A DNA stretch of 64,000 nucleotides from CAWFGS01 sp963815535. GTDB taxonomy: Bacteria; Pseudomonadota; Alphaproteobacteria; Sphingomonadales; Sphingomonadaceae. The notes beneath the pieces were generated by a model, which ran no database searches, was not told the DNA's origin, and was given only the letters and a program-made list of their open reading frames with translations. Location: the NCBI GenBank assembly GCA_963815535.1, contig CAWFGS010000003.1:62001-126000 (forward strand), in the 5' to 3' direction. This document shows positions 34,244 to 44,389 of this stretch, piece after piece; position 1 is the stretch's first letter; each line of letters starts with the position of its first letter. Position numbers and translations under genes: made by a program.

Positions 34244-34440
34244 AGAACCGCCTGCGCGTCCTTCGTGCCGAACGGGAATGGAGCCAGCAGGACCTTGCAG
34301 ATCGTTTGGGCGTATCGCGGCAATCGGTGAATGCAATCGAAACCGGGCGGTACGATCCGTCCCTGCCGCTGGCCTTTCGGATTGCGGACCTGTTCGCCAT
34401 GTCGATAGAGGACATTTTTCAACGCGAACCTGCCGGATGA
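34240..34440 (+). CDS. Small XRE/YgzD-type helix-turn-helix regulator
   Basis: A 66-aa protein consisting of a single HTH_3 domain: MKNRLRVLRAEREWSQQDLA, then DRLGVSRQSVNAIETGRYDP and ALRIADLF-like LAFRIADLFAMSIEDIF. It starts within the stop of the membrane-protein gene (ATGA overlap). It is likely autoregulatory for the pair; the target site is unknown. Confidence 0.92.
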   Translation: MKNRLRVLRAEREWSQQDLADRLGVSRQSVNAIETGRYDPSLPLAFRIADLFAMSIEDIFQREPAG

Positions 34441-34447
34441 CCTACCT

Positions 34448-35209
34448 GTGACCGAACTCGAGTTTCACGACCTGCCCGATGGGCGGCGCATCGCCTATCG
34501 TTATCGCGATGGCGACGGGCCGATGCTGGTGTTTCTGCCCGGTTACATGTCCGACATGGCGGGCGGCAAGGCGACGGCGGTGTATGATTGGGCCGGGGCG
34601 CAGGGGCGTGCATGTCTGCTGCTCGATTATTCCGGTTGCGGCGCGAGTTCCGGCGATTTTGCCGACGGAACGCTGACACGCTGGCGGGATGAAGTGCTGC
34701 GTGTGATCGACGCAGCCGGGGCGGCCGCAGGAAAACGCGTCGTGCTGGTCGGATCGTCGATGGGCGGCTGGCTGATGCTGATGGTATCGCTGGCTCTTGG
34801 CGAACGGCTGGCAGGCATGGTCGGCATTGCGCCTGCACCCGATTTTTCGCGCTGGGGCTTCTCGGATGAACACAAGGCTCAGCTGACGGCGGGGGAGACC
34901 GTGTTCGAAGACAATCCGTACGGGCCGGACCCCACCCCGACCCATGCCCGGTTCTGGCAGGACGCCGAAACCCATTTGATTCTGGATGCCCCCATCGCGA
35001 TCGACGCGCCCGTCCGGTTGCTGCACGGGCAATGCGATACGGATGTGCCGTGGGACATATCGATGCGCCTTTCCCGTGCGCTTCGTTCGGGCGACATACA
35101 GGTCACGCTGGTCAAGGATGGCGATCACCGCCTCAGCCGGGATGCCGATATTGCGTTGTTGCTGTCGCAGATCGCCGGTTTGCCCGATAGGAAAGATCCG
35201 TCTTCGTGA
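34448..35209 (+). CDS. Alpha/beta hydrolase (ABHD10-like esterase)
   Basis: A 253-aa cytoplasmic hydrolase starting at GTG 34448. The oxyanion-hole segment FLPGYMSDM, the nucleophile elbow VGSSMGG (Ser104), an acid in GQCDTDVPWD and a late His in DGDHRLSR complete a catalytic triad. The overall pattern resembles ABHD10-type acyl-protein or glucuronide esterases; the substrate is unknown. It is 8 nt from the HTH gene and overlaps the next gene (TGATG), so the four genes 33605-36108 are tightly packed. Confidence 0.88.
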   Translation: MTELEFHDLPDGRRIAYRYRDGDGPMLVFLPGYMSDMAGGKATAVYDWAGAQGRACLLLDYSGCGASSGDFADGTLTRWRDEVLRVIDAAGAAAGKRVVLVGSSMGGWLMLMVSLALGERLAGMVGIAPAPDFSRWGFSDEHKAQLTAGETVFEDNPYGPDPTPTHARFWQDAETHLILDAPIAIDAPVRLLHGQCDTDVPWDISMRLSRALRSGDIQVTLVKDGDHRLSRDADIALLLSQIAGLPDRKDPSS

Positions 35210-36108
35210 TGCTGTTCACTGCCTCCGCCACTATCCTGCTGTTGCAGGCCAACCCGATCGAACCGATGTCGGTTACGCCTGAAACGCTGCGCGATCGCGC
35301 GCCGCGCACCGGCTCCGTCATCGAAGGCGCGCCGGTTCGCACCGAACCGAGCCGCCTTGGCCGCTGTTTGCAGACCGCGCCGCTGAATGCCACCGCCACC
35401 GAAAGCGCGGCGCGCGCATGGGTTGCGGAAGTTTCGGGCGCGGACCTCGCCACTGCCAATCACTGCCTGGGCATGGCGCTCAGCGAACAGAGCCGCTGGG
35501 CGGAAGCGGCGGGCGTATTCGCAGCGGGACGGTCCGCCCTTCAGGACGGGGCGAGCGGGCGGCTCGATGCGGGCGACGGGGCCTATGCCGCGCGGCTGGG
35601 CGTTCTGACCGGCAGCGCGATGCTGGCGGGCGGCAACGCGCAAGGGGCGCTGGATGCGTTCGCGCGCGCGCGCGGCGATGCGCTGGTTGCGGGAGATGCC
35701 ACTCTGGCAGCCAATATCGCCGTCGATCTGGCCAGCGCGCAAGGGGTGCTGGGCGACCTTGCCAGCGCGGCCGGCACGCTGGCCCAAGCGCGTGAGGGCG
35801 ACCCCGCCAATTCCGCTGCGTGGCTGGTGTCGGCGCAAGTTGCACGGCAGCAGGGCGACCTGTCCACGGCGCAGGAATTCATCGTGCGGGCAGGTGACCT
35901 AGCGAAGACGGCCGACGGCGCCGAACCCGATCCCCGTGCCGCGCCGATCGGTTTGGAAGCGGGCATTATCGCGGCCTTGTCCGGGCGATACGATGCTGCC
36001 CTGCTCAGCTGGCAATCGGTCATCGCGCTCGCCCCCGACGGCGCGGATGCCGCCCGCGCCACCGAACTGATCGCGCAAGTGGAAGAACTGCAAGCTCCGG
36101 CCCCGTAA
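35209..36108 (+). CDS. Exported TPR-like repeat protein, unknown function
   Basis: About 299 aa. A short hydrophobic N-terminus may be a signal peptide (LFTASATILLLQANP). The rest is Ala-rich helical repeats with TPR spacing (HCLGMALSEQSRWAEAAGVF, GAYAARLGVLTGSAMLAGGN, ANIAVDLASAQGVLGDLASA). Such repeats bind proteins. It starts at ATG 35209 within the stop of the hydrolase gene, so it is translationally coupled to it. Confidence 0.7.
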   Translation: MLFTASATILLLQANPIEPMSVTPETLRDRAPRTGSVIEGAPVRTEPSRLGRCLQTAPLNATATESAARAWVAEVSGADLATANHCLGMALSEQSRWAEAAGVFAAGRSALQDGASGRLDAGDGAYAARLGVLTGSAMLAGGNAQGALDAFARARGDALVAGDATLAANIAVDLASAQGVLGDLASAAGTLAQAREGDPANSAAWLVSAQVARQQGDLSTAQEFIVRAGDLAKTADGAEPDPRAAPIGLEAGIIAALSGRYDAALLSWQSVIALAPDGADAARATELIAQVEELQAPAP

Positions 36109-36226
36109 TTACCTGCCCCGAACCGCAGTGTCCCGTGTTGCGACCGTGGCGAAGCCAGCGTAACGCAGCGGCAATACGACCGCATGTGTTTGATCAACAA
36201 TCGCGCGGTATTATGGGAGCAGGCGG

Positions 36227-39200
36227 ATGAGTGCGGCAAAGAATTCGGCGGGAACCGGCACCAAGATCGTCGCCATGCTGAAACGGCATATGCGCCAGTC
36301 GCTGCTGCCCGGCGACACGCAATTTGCCGACCGGGATATGGACGATGCGGCGCGCTTCGTTGCCGCCACCGCCGAAAACCGGGAACCGGCCCGGTCGGCG
36401 ATGACGATCGAAACCGTCACCGGCGAACGGCGTTTCATGCGGATCGCCATCGTCAATGACGACATGCCGTTCCTGGTCGATTCGCTGGCCGCGATCATCG
36501 CCGCACAAGGGCTGGCAATCGATCGGCTGGTCCATCCGATCATGCCGGTGGAACGCGACGCAAAAGGCACGCTGACCGCCATTCTGGGCAAATCGCCCGC
36601 CGACGTACCGCGCGAATCGATGATCTACATCGAAACCGCGCGCGTCGATGCACGGCAACGGCGCGAGCTGGAAAGCGCGCTTGCGCGTAACCCTGGGCGA
36701 TGTCCGCGCGGCAGTAACGGATTGGGCGAAGATGCAGGCCGTGCTGGATGCCGATGCCGACGCGCTGGACGCAGGCGATATGTCCGAAGGGGCGGAACTG
36801 CTGCGCTGGCTCAATCGCGGAATGCTGACGCAGCTGGGCCATTTGACGCGCCATCGCGATGGGTCGGAAACGGCAATTCTGGGCGTGTGCCGCAAAAGTG
36901 CGCGCAGCCTGATGGCCGACGCTTCCTACGACGCGGCATTCGCCTGGTTCGACGAACGCGGCGCCAGTGCACGAGCGCCGCTGATCATCAAGGCGAACCG
37001 GATGGCGAACGTCCACCGGCTGGTTCCGCTCGACCTGATTATCGCCCCCATCGGAACCGGCGACGAACTGACGGCGCTGTCCATCCATGCGGGCGTGTGG
37101 ACCAGCGCCGCATTGGCCGCGCCGCCGTTTGCCGTGCCGCGCCTTCGCACCCATCTCGACACGCTGATGAACAAATTCGGCTTCGATGCGAAAGGGCATG
37201 CCGGCAAATCGCTGACCCATGCGCTGACCGCGCTGCCCCACGATCTGGTGATCGGATTTTCGGACGGGGATATCGAACGGGTCGCGACCACGATGATGAG
37301 CCTGGTCGATCGCCCGCGCGTCCGTTTGGCATTGGTGGAAGCGCCACTGGGTCGCCACATCTTCGCCTTCGTCTGGTTGCCGCGCGATATGCTGTCCACG
37401 CAGGTTCGCCTGCAGATCCAGGAACTGCTGGAAAACAGCACCGGGTCCGCGCTTTTGGACTGGAGCCTGATGGTCGAAGGGGGCACGCTGGCCATGCTTC
37501 GCTTCGTCCTGGATTCACGCGAAAGCGGAACGCTGTCCAAGGCGGACGATGTCGAACGCACTTTGCAGTCGCTGCTGCGCGGTTGGCCCGAAGCGGTCGA
37601 AAACGCGTTGAGCGAAACGCAGGATGCCGCCCGCGCCGCCGCCATAGCCGCCCGGTTCGCGCCCGCATTCCCAACCGCCTATCGCACGCGTTACGGCGCG
37701 GCGGAGGCGGCGCGCGATATCATTCGCCTGCGTAATCTCGCCACCCCCGATGGGGCAGACGAAGTCACCGGACCGAACACCATGCCGCCATCCGCCCCGC
37801 CGCGCGATGCCCGGCTGTATCATCTGGACGGCGATGCACCCGACCGGTTGCGGATGAAGATCTATCAGCAGCACGGATCGCTCGACCTGTCGGCCGCCGT
37901 GCCGGCGCTGGAAAATTTCGGTCTGCGCGTGCTCAGCGAAACGCCGACCATGCTGGATGACGGGCGGCTGGGCACGGTCCACGATTACACGCTGGCCCTG
38001 CCCGACGGGGAAACGGCGGACCCGGTGCTGGAACGCGCGCCCGCCATCGAAAGCGCGCTGGCTGCAGTGCTGAACGGCGATGCGGAAGACGATCCGTTCA
38101 ACCGGCTGGTGCTGGGAACCGGCCTGTCCGCGTGCGAGGCGACCTGGCTGCGCGCATTCTATCGCTATTTGCGGCAGACCGGGATGGGCTTCACCATCTA
38201 CACCGTCGTCGATGCTCTGCGCGGTGCGCCCGACGTCACCCGTGCGCTGATCCGCCTGTTCTATACCCGCCACGACCCCGCGTTCAAAGGCGACCGCGAA
38301 GAGGCTGCCGAGGGCGATCGAAAGCGAGATCGCGCAAGGGTTGGGGCAAGTCGCGGCCATCAACGACGACCGCCTGTTGCGGCTGTACAAATCCGTCATC
38401 GACGCGATCTTGCGAACCAATGCTTTCGCCCCCGCCGCGAACGAGGCGCTGGCGTTCAAGATCAATTCCGCGCTTGTGCCCAATCTGCCCAAGCCCGTGC
38501 CGTGGCGCGAAATCTTCGTCTATTCCCGGCGGGTGGAAGGTATTCACTTGCGGTCCGGCCCGGTTGCGCGCGGCGGTTTGCGCTGGTCCGACCGGCGCGA
38601 CGATTTCCGCACCGAAGTGCTGGGCCTGATGAAAGCGCAAAGGGTTAAGAACGCGGTGATCGTGCCGACCGGGGCGAAGGGCGGTTTCTATCCCAAACAA
38701 CTGCCCAATCCCGCCCGCGATCGCGACGGCTGGGCGGCGGAGGGGCAGGCGGCATACGAGATTTTCATTCGCACCCTGCTGTCGGTGACGGACAATCTGG
38801 TGGACGAGGCGGTGGTCCATCCCGATGCGGTGGTGCGCCACGATGGCGACGATCCCTATTTCGTCGTCGCTGCGGATAAGGGCACGGCGCGTTTTTCCGA
38901 CATTGCCAACGGCATCGCGCAGAACCAGGATTTCTGGCTGGACGATGCCTTCGCCAGCGGGGGATCGAACGGTTACGATCACAAGGCGATGGGCATCACC
39001 GCGCGCGGCGCATGGGTTTCGGTGCAGCGCCATTTCCTGGAAATGGGCGTCGATGTTCAGACCGACCCGGTCCGCGTCGTCGGTTGCGGCGACATGTCGG
39101 GCGATGTGTTCGGCAACGGAATGCTGCTGTCCAAATCGTTGAAACTGGTGGCGGCATTCGATCACCGGCACATCTTCCTGGACCCCGATCCCGATCCCGC

Positions 39201-40962
39201 CGCCAGCTGGGCGGAACGCCAGCGGCTCTACGACCTGCCCCGATCGAGCTGGGAGGATTACGATGCATCGTTGATATCGAAGGGTGGCGGGGTGTTCGGG
39301 CGGGGTTTGAAAACCATTGCATTATCCAAACGCATGCGCGCCGCGCTGGATATCGAAGACCGCAATATCGAACCCGAACAGTTGATCGCCGCCATCATGC
39401 GCGCGCCGGTCGATCTGATCTGGTTCGGCGGGATCGGAACCTACATCAAGGCTGCGGCGGAGAACAACACGACCGTCGGCGATCCGGCGAACGACGCGCT
39501 GCGCGTCGATGGCGGCGAAGTGCGCGCGAAAGTCATCGGCGAAGGGGCCAATCTGGGCGTGACGCAAGCCGGGCGGATCGAATTCGCGCTGGCGGGCGGG
39601 CGCATCAACACCGATTTCATCGACAATTCCGCCGGCGTCGATTGTTCCGATAACGAGGTCAACATCAAGATCGCGCTGGCGGCGGCGCGGCGGGCAGGCA
39701 GGCTGTCCGAAGCCAAACGGACCCAATTGCTGGTGTCCATGACGGACGAGGTCGGCGCCCATGTGCTGGAGGACAACCGGCTGCAGGCGCTCGCGCTCAG
39801 CATCGCGGAAAGCGGCGGCACGCGCACCACGTCGGCGCAGGTCCGACTGATCGAATCGCTGGAAGATGGCGGCAATCTGGATCGCCATACCGAAGGGTTG
39901 GCCGATGGCGAGGCGCTGGGCCGGCGCGCGCTCGATGGAAACGGGCTGGTGCGCCCGGAACTCGCCGTGCTGCTGTCGTCGTGCAAGTTGGTGCTGCAGG
40001 ACGCGATCGAAGATAGCAAGGTTCCCGACGATCCATCGCTCGAACCCATGCTGATGGCCTATTTCCCGTCGCAGATGCGCGGCAAGTTCAAGGCGCAGAT
40101 CACCGGCCACCAGCTGCGCCGCGAATTGATTGCGACCATTATCGCCAACCGCATTGTTAACCGGATGGGCATGGTCAATCCTTTCGAACTGGCGGAGGAA
40201 GAAGGCGCGTCGCTGGCGCAGATGGCGGCGGCCTTCGTCGCGGCGGAACGGCTGTTCGCGATGGGCGATCTGTGGGCCATGCTGGACGATGCCGCCATGC
40301 CTGAAACCGCGCGGCTGATGCTGTTCGATCAGGCCGCGCTCGCATTGCGGAGCCAGATGGCCGATTTGCTGCGCGCCGGTGTGGGGCAGGCCGGTCAGGG
40401 CACTTTGGTGGACGATCTCGCGATGGGAATTGCCGATCTGGGCAAGGCGACGGACGACCTGCTGAGCGACGAGATCCGTCAGCAATCGGACCGGATGCGC
40501 GCCGAATATATCGCCGCCGGCGCGCCCGACGATGCCGCCGCGCGCGTGGCGCATCTGTTCGATGTCGATGGCGCGGTGGGGCTGGCCAAACTGGCGCTCG
40601 ACGCCGGGATCAAACCGCGGCAGTTGACGGGCGCTTTCACCAAACTGGGCGCGCAATTGGGGCTGGACTGGGCGCAAGGCGTGGCGGCGACCATGCGACC
40701 GTCCGACGTATGGGAACGGCTGCTGGTGGCGGGCCTGGCGCGCGATTTCCAGCAGATGCGGCTCGATTTCCTGCGCCGCCTGTCCCGGCGCAAGGGCGCG
40801 AAAGACGATATGGCAGGCGCGGTGGCCGGTTGGGCGGACCAGAACGACGGTTCCATCCGCCAGTTCCGCGCGATGATCGGGCGGGCGCAGAACCACGTTC
40901 CGGTCGCCCCCGCCATGCTTGCGCAGATTGCCAGCCAGGCGCGCAACATTTTGGGCCGGTAA
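36227..40962 (+). pseudogene. NAD-specific glutamate dehydrogenase, large (about 180 kDa) type; two frameshifts
   Basis: Oxidises glutamate to 2-oxoglutarate and ammonia with NAD+. The full stretch would encode about 1578 aa, right for this class. Segment 1 runs from ATG 36227 (GGGAG upstream) to near 36680; segment 2 to near 38310; segment 3 to 40962. The catalytic region is in segment 3: GPVARGGLRWSDR, VIVPTGAKGGF with the substrate Lys, GGSNGYDHKAMGI and VGCGDMSGDVFGNGM for NAD binding. The second break falls on a G-run (GAGGGCGATC); dropping one G restores AAEAIESEIAQ. Both halves are conserved, so the breaks are probably sequence errors. The gene opposes gltBD in nitrogen flow. Confidence 0.9.
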
Positions 40963-41031
40963 CGAGGCTGCATCGAAGAGAACGCCCGCTTCGCTTGACG
41001 GCATGGGGGATTATGTGGACGGGTCGGCGGT

Positions 41032-42256
41032 ATGGAAAACGCCGATATCGTGATCGTGGGAACCGGGCATGGCGGGGCGCAGGCCGCAATCGCGCTGCGC
41101 CAGCGGGGCCATGAAGGCAGCATCGTCATGGTCGGCCGGGATGCGGACCTGCCATACGAACGCCCGCCGCTTTCGAAAGAATATCTGAGCGGCGATAAAC
41201 CGTTCGAACGCATCATGGTGCGCCCCGAAGGTTTCTGGGGCGAACGCGATATCACGGTGCAGACGGGCACGCTGATTACGCAAATCGACTGGATGGCGCA
41301 TCAGGTCGTGCGGGCCGACGGCAGCCGCATCGGCTATCGCAAGCTGATCTGGGCGACCGGCGGCGATGCGCGGCGACTGTCCTGCCCCGGCGCGGATCTC
41401 GTCGGCGTTCACGCGGTGCGCGACCGGGCCGACGTCGATGTGCTGCGCGCGCAGCTGGCCGCGGGCGATCGCCGCGTGGTGGTGGTCGGCGGGGGCTATA
41501 TCGGGTTGGAAGCGGCGGCGGCGTTACGCAAGCTGGGCTGCGAAGTGACCGTGCTGGAGGCGCAGGACCGCGTGTTGAACCGTGTGGCGGGCGAAGATCT
41601 GTCGCGCTTCTACGAAAGCGAACACCGGGCCCACGGCGTCGATCTGCGGCTGGAAACCACGTTGGAAGCGATCGAGGGCGACACCGAAGTCACCGGCGTC
41701 CGGCTGGCCGATGGTACGATCGTGCCTTGCGAAATCGTGGTCGTCGGCATCGGCATCGTGCCCGCCATCGCCCCGTTGATCGCGGCGGGCGCAGCAGGCG
41801 CGAACGGGGTAGATGTCGATGAATTCTGCCGCACGTCGCTCGACGATATCTATGCCATCGGGGATTGCGCGGCGCATGCCAATCCCTATGCCGAGAACGC
41901 GGTCATCCGCCTGGAATCGGTGCAGAATGCCCATGATATGGCGGCGGTCGACAGCGCGGGCGATCATGGGGGACAAACAACCTTACGATGCGCTGCCCTG
42001 GTTCTGGTCCAACCAGTACGATCTGCGCCTGCAAACGGTCGGCCTGTCATTGGGCCACGATGCCACCGTGCTGCGCGGCGACCCGGTTACTCGCAAATTT
42101 TCGGTGGTGTATCTGCGCGAAAGGCGGGTGATTGCCCTCGATTGCGTCAATTCGACTCGCGATTACGCGCAAGGCGGCAAATTGGTGAAGGCGGGCGCGG
42201 AAGTCGATCCCGACCAGCTTGCCGATCCCGAAATCGCGCTCAGATCGCTGATGTAG
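41032..42256 (+). pseudogene. FAD-dependent ferredoxin reductase (pyridine nucleotide-disulfide type), frameshifted near the C-terminus
   Basis: Transfers electrons from NAD(P)H to a ferredoxin or rubredoxin, typically feeding a P450 or dioxygenase. FAD site: [19 protein letters not shown] site: [17 protein letters not shown]; second FAD contact: [16 protein letters not shown]. The final domain ([20 protein letters not shown]) is in another frame from about 41950 on, where one base is extra or missing around GACAGCGCGGGC. Repaired length is about 408 aa. Convergent with queG, with a 17-nt overlap of 3' ends. A CYP153-like P450 lies 3.5 kb downstream and could be its partner through an unseen ferredoxin. 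Confidence 0.88.
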
Positions 42257-43319
42257 CGAGCCGCCCTGCCGCCCATTCCGCCGCCTCCGCCACCACCGGG
42301 TCGGGATCGGCCAGCAACGGTTCGACGGTCGCCAGCAAGTCCGCGTTCCCGCTGTTCCCCGCCGCGATCAAACAGTTTCGCACGAACCGGTCGCGCCCGA
42401 TCCGTTTGATGGGGGAGCCGGAAAACTTCGCCCGAAACCCCGCATCGTCGAGCGTAAGCAATGCCGCCAGTTCCGGCGCGACCAGATCGGCGCGCGGCGC
42501 GAACGCCCGGTGCCGGGCGGCGGTCTGTGCGAATTTGTTCCACGGGCACACGGCCAGGCAATCGTCGCAGCCATAGATGCGGTTGCCCATCGCTGCGCGG
42601 AATTCATGCGGGATCGGCCCGGCATGTTCGATGGTCAGATAGGAAATGCACCGCCGCGCATCCAGCCGATAGGGTGCGGGAAACGCATCGGTCGGACAGG
42701 CCGTCTGGCACGCATCGCACGATCCGCAGCGATCGGTGTGCGGTGCATCGGGGCGCAGCGGTATCGTGGTGTAGATCGCGCCCAGAAACAGCCAGCTGCC
42801 GTGATCGCGGCTGACCAGATTGGTGTGCTTGCCCTGCCAGCCGATGCCCGCCGCCTCCCCCAGCGGCTTTTCCATGACCGGGGCCGTATCGACGAACACT
42901 TTCAACGCCGGGCCATCGAACCCCAGCGCCTCCGCTCGCGGGATCAACCAGCGCGCCAGCGCCTTCGATGCCTTCTTCACGACGTCGTGATAATCGCGCC
43001 CGTGCGCGTAAACGGATATGCGCGCTTTATCGCCGTCCCCGTCCAGCGCCATCGGGTCGGTTTCGGGGGTGTAGCTCATGCCCAGCGCGATAACGCTTTG
43101 GGCGGCGGGCCACATGGATTGCGGACCCTGCCGCACGTCCGCCCGTGCCTCCATCCAGCCCATCGTGCCGTGATGCCCCATATCCAGCCATTCGCGCAGC
43201 CGCGCGGCGCGCAGCGGATCGTCCTGCGCCGAAGCGATACCGACGCTGACGAAGCCCAGCTCGTGCGCTTTCGCCAACAGTTCGGCCCGCAGACCGTCGC
43301 TTGCCGCGCCGTTAACCAT
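42240..43319 (-). CDS. queG: Epoxyqueuosine reductase
   Basis: Last step of queuosine synthesis in tRNA: reduces epoxyqueuosine using cobalamin and two 4Fe-4S clusters. The 359-aa protein has the N-terminal cobalamin-binding domain with [10 protein letters not shown] and [20 protein letters not shown]. The cluster motifs are [25 protein letters not shown] and [13 protein letters not shown]. The C-terminal part has the HEAT-like helices of the longer family members. ATG at 43319. Confidence 0.95.
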   Translation of the reverse strand: MVNGAASDGLRAELLAKAHELGFVSVGIASAQDDPLRAARLREWLDMGHHGTMGWMEARADVRQGPQSMWPAAQSVIALGMSYTPETDPMALDGDGDKARISVYAHGRDYHDVVKKASKALARWLIPRAEALGFDGPALKVFVDTAPVMEKPLGEAAGIGWQGKHTNLVSRDHGSWLFLGAIYTTIPLRPDAPHTDRCGSCDACQTACPTDAFPAPYRLDARRCISYLTIEHAGPIPHEFRAAMGNRIYGCDDCLAVCPWNKFAQTAARHRAFAPRADLVAPELAALLTLDDAGFRAKFSGSPIKRIGRDRFVRNCLIAAGNSGNADLLATVEPLLADPDPVVAEAAEWAAGRLATSAI

Positions 43320-43363
43320 GAAGGGGGTTGCTCCCGTTTACGTGCAGAGCGTAACGCGCGGGC

Positions 43364-44389
43364 ATGGAAATGCACATGAACGGCGCGCTAAGCGATCGGC
43401 CCCCTTTCGACAAGCTTGCCGGTTCCGCCCCGGATCGCGGGGATGACGCCGCCCGCTCCCTGGCGATCGAGGCACGCGGGCTGGTCAAACGGTTCGACGG
43501 GACGACTGCCGTGGATGGCGTGGACATCTCCGTTCCCGAAGGTGCGATTTATGGCATTCTTGGCCCCAACGGGGCGGGCAAGACCACCACGTTGCGGATG
43601 CTGTTGGGCATTATCGACCCCGATGCGGGCGTGCGCCGCGTGTTCGGCCACGACCGCCCCCACGATATCGCGAAGCTGATCGGCTACCTCCCCGAAGAAC
43701 GCGGACTGTACCCGTCGATGAAGGCATATGAGGCGATCGGGTTCATGGGCAGCTTGCGCGGGGTGCCCCAATCCGTCGGGCGGCAACGCGGGCGCGAATT
43801 GCTGGAAGAGCATGGCCTGGCGCACGCCATCGATAAACAGATCCGCCAATTGTCGAAGGGGATGGCGCAGACCGTGCAACTGCTCGGCACGCTGGTTCAC
43901 GAACCGCGTCTGGTGGTGCTGGACGAACCGTTTTCCGGCCTCGACGCGATCAATCAGGGCAAGCTCGAAGGGATGATCCGCGCTTTGGCGGCGCGCGGCA
44001 CGACCGTCATTTTTTCCACCCATGTCATCGCCCATGCGGAACGCCTGTGCGAAGGGATCGCCATCATCGCCGGCGGCAAGGTTCCGTTTGCGGGCGATGT
44101 GGACGAGGCGCGCGATCGCATTCCCGCACAGGTTCGCCTCGAAACCCGGCAGACGGCCGGGCCGTGGCGCGATGCCCTGCCCGCAAATGCGCGGCAGGAT
44201 GGTAATTTCTGGTCGTTCGATCTGCCCGAAACCGGGGTCGAACCGCTGTTGCGCCGATTGATAGAAGGGGAAGCGGGCATTCTGTCGCTGTCCATCGAAC
44301 GCGCCGGGCTGCACGATGCGTTCGTGCATATCGCCGGCGAAGCGGCGGCGCGGGCGCTCGATGCCGATGCGACGGGAGCCACCGCATGA
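43364..44389 (+). CDS. ABC transporter ATP-binding protein (NatA-like)
   Basis: A 341-aa ATPase. Walker A is GPNGAGKT (67-74), the signature is QLSKGMAQT (LSKGM in place of LSGGQ, usual in NatA/DrrA-like exporters), Walker B is LVVLDEPFSGLD and the switch His is in FSTHVIAHAE. The long C-terminal extension is typical of this exporter class. It overlaps the permease gene by 4 nt (ATGA), so the two make one transporter. Substrate unknown; Na+ or drug export is the family precedent. Three closely spaced ATGs leave the exact start open. Confidence 0.92.
   Translation: MEMHMNGALSDRPPFDKLAGSAPDRGDDAARSLAIEARGLVKRFDGTTAVDGVDISVPEGAIYGILGPNGAGKTTTLRMLLGIIDPDAGVRRVFGHDRPHDIAKLIGYLPEERGLYPSMKAYEAIGFMGSLRGVPQSVGRQRGRELLEEHGLAHAIDKQIRQLSKGMAQTVQLLGTLVHEPRLVVLDEPFSGLDAINQGKLEGMIRALAARGTTVIFSTHVIAHAERLCEGIAIIAGGKVPFAGDVDEARDRIPAQVRLETRQTAGPWRDALPANARQDGNFWSFDLPETGVEPLLRRLIEGEAGILSLSIERAGLHDAFVHIAGEAAARALDADATGATA

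Noticed and set aside
39322..41004. A 560-codon minus-strand frame opposite the NAD-GDH gene
   Set aside because: Shadow of the conserved GDH catalytic region.
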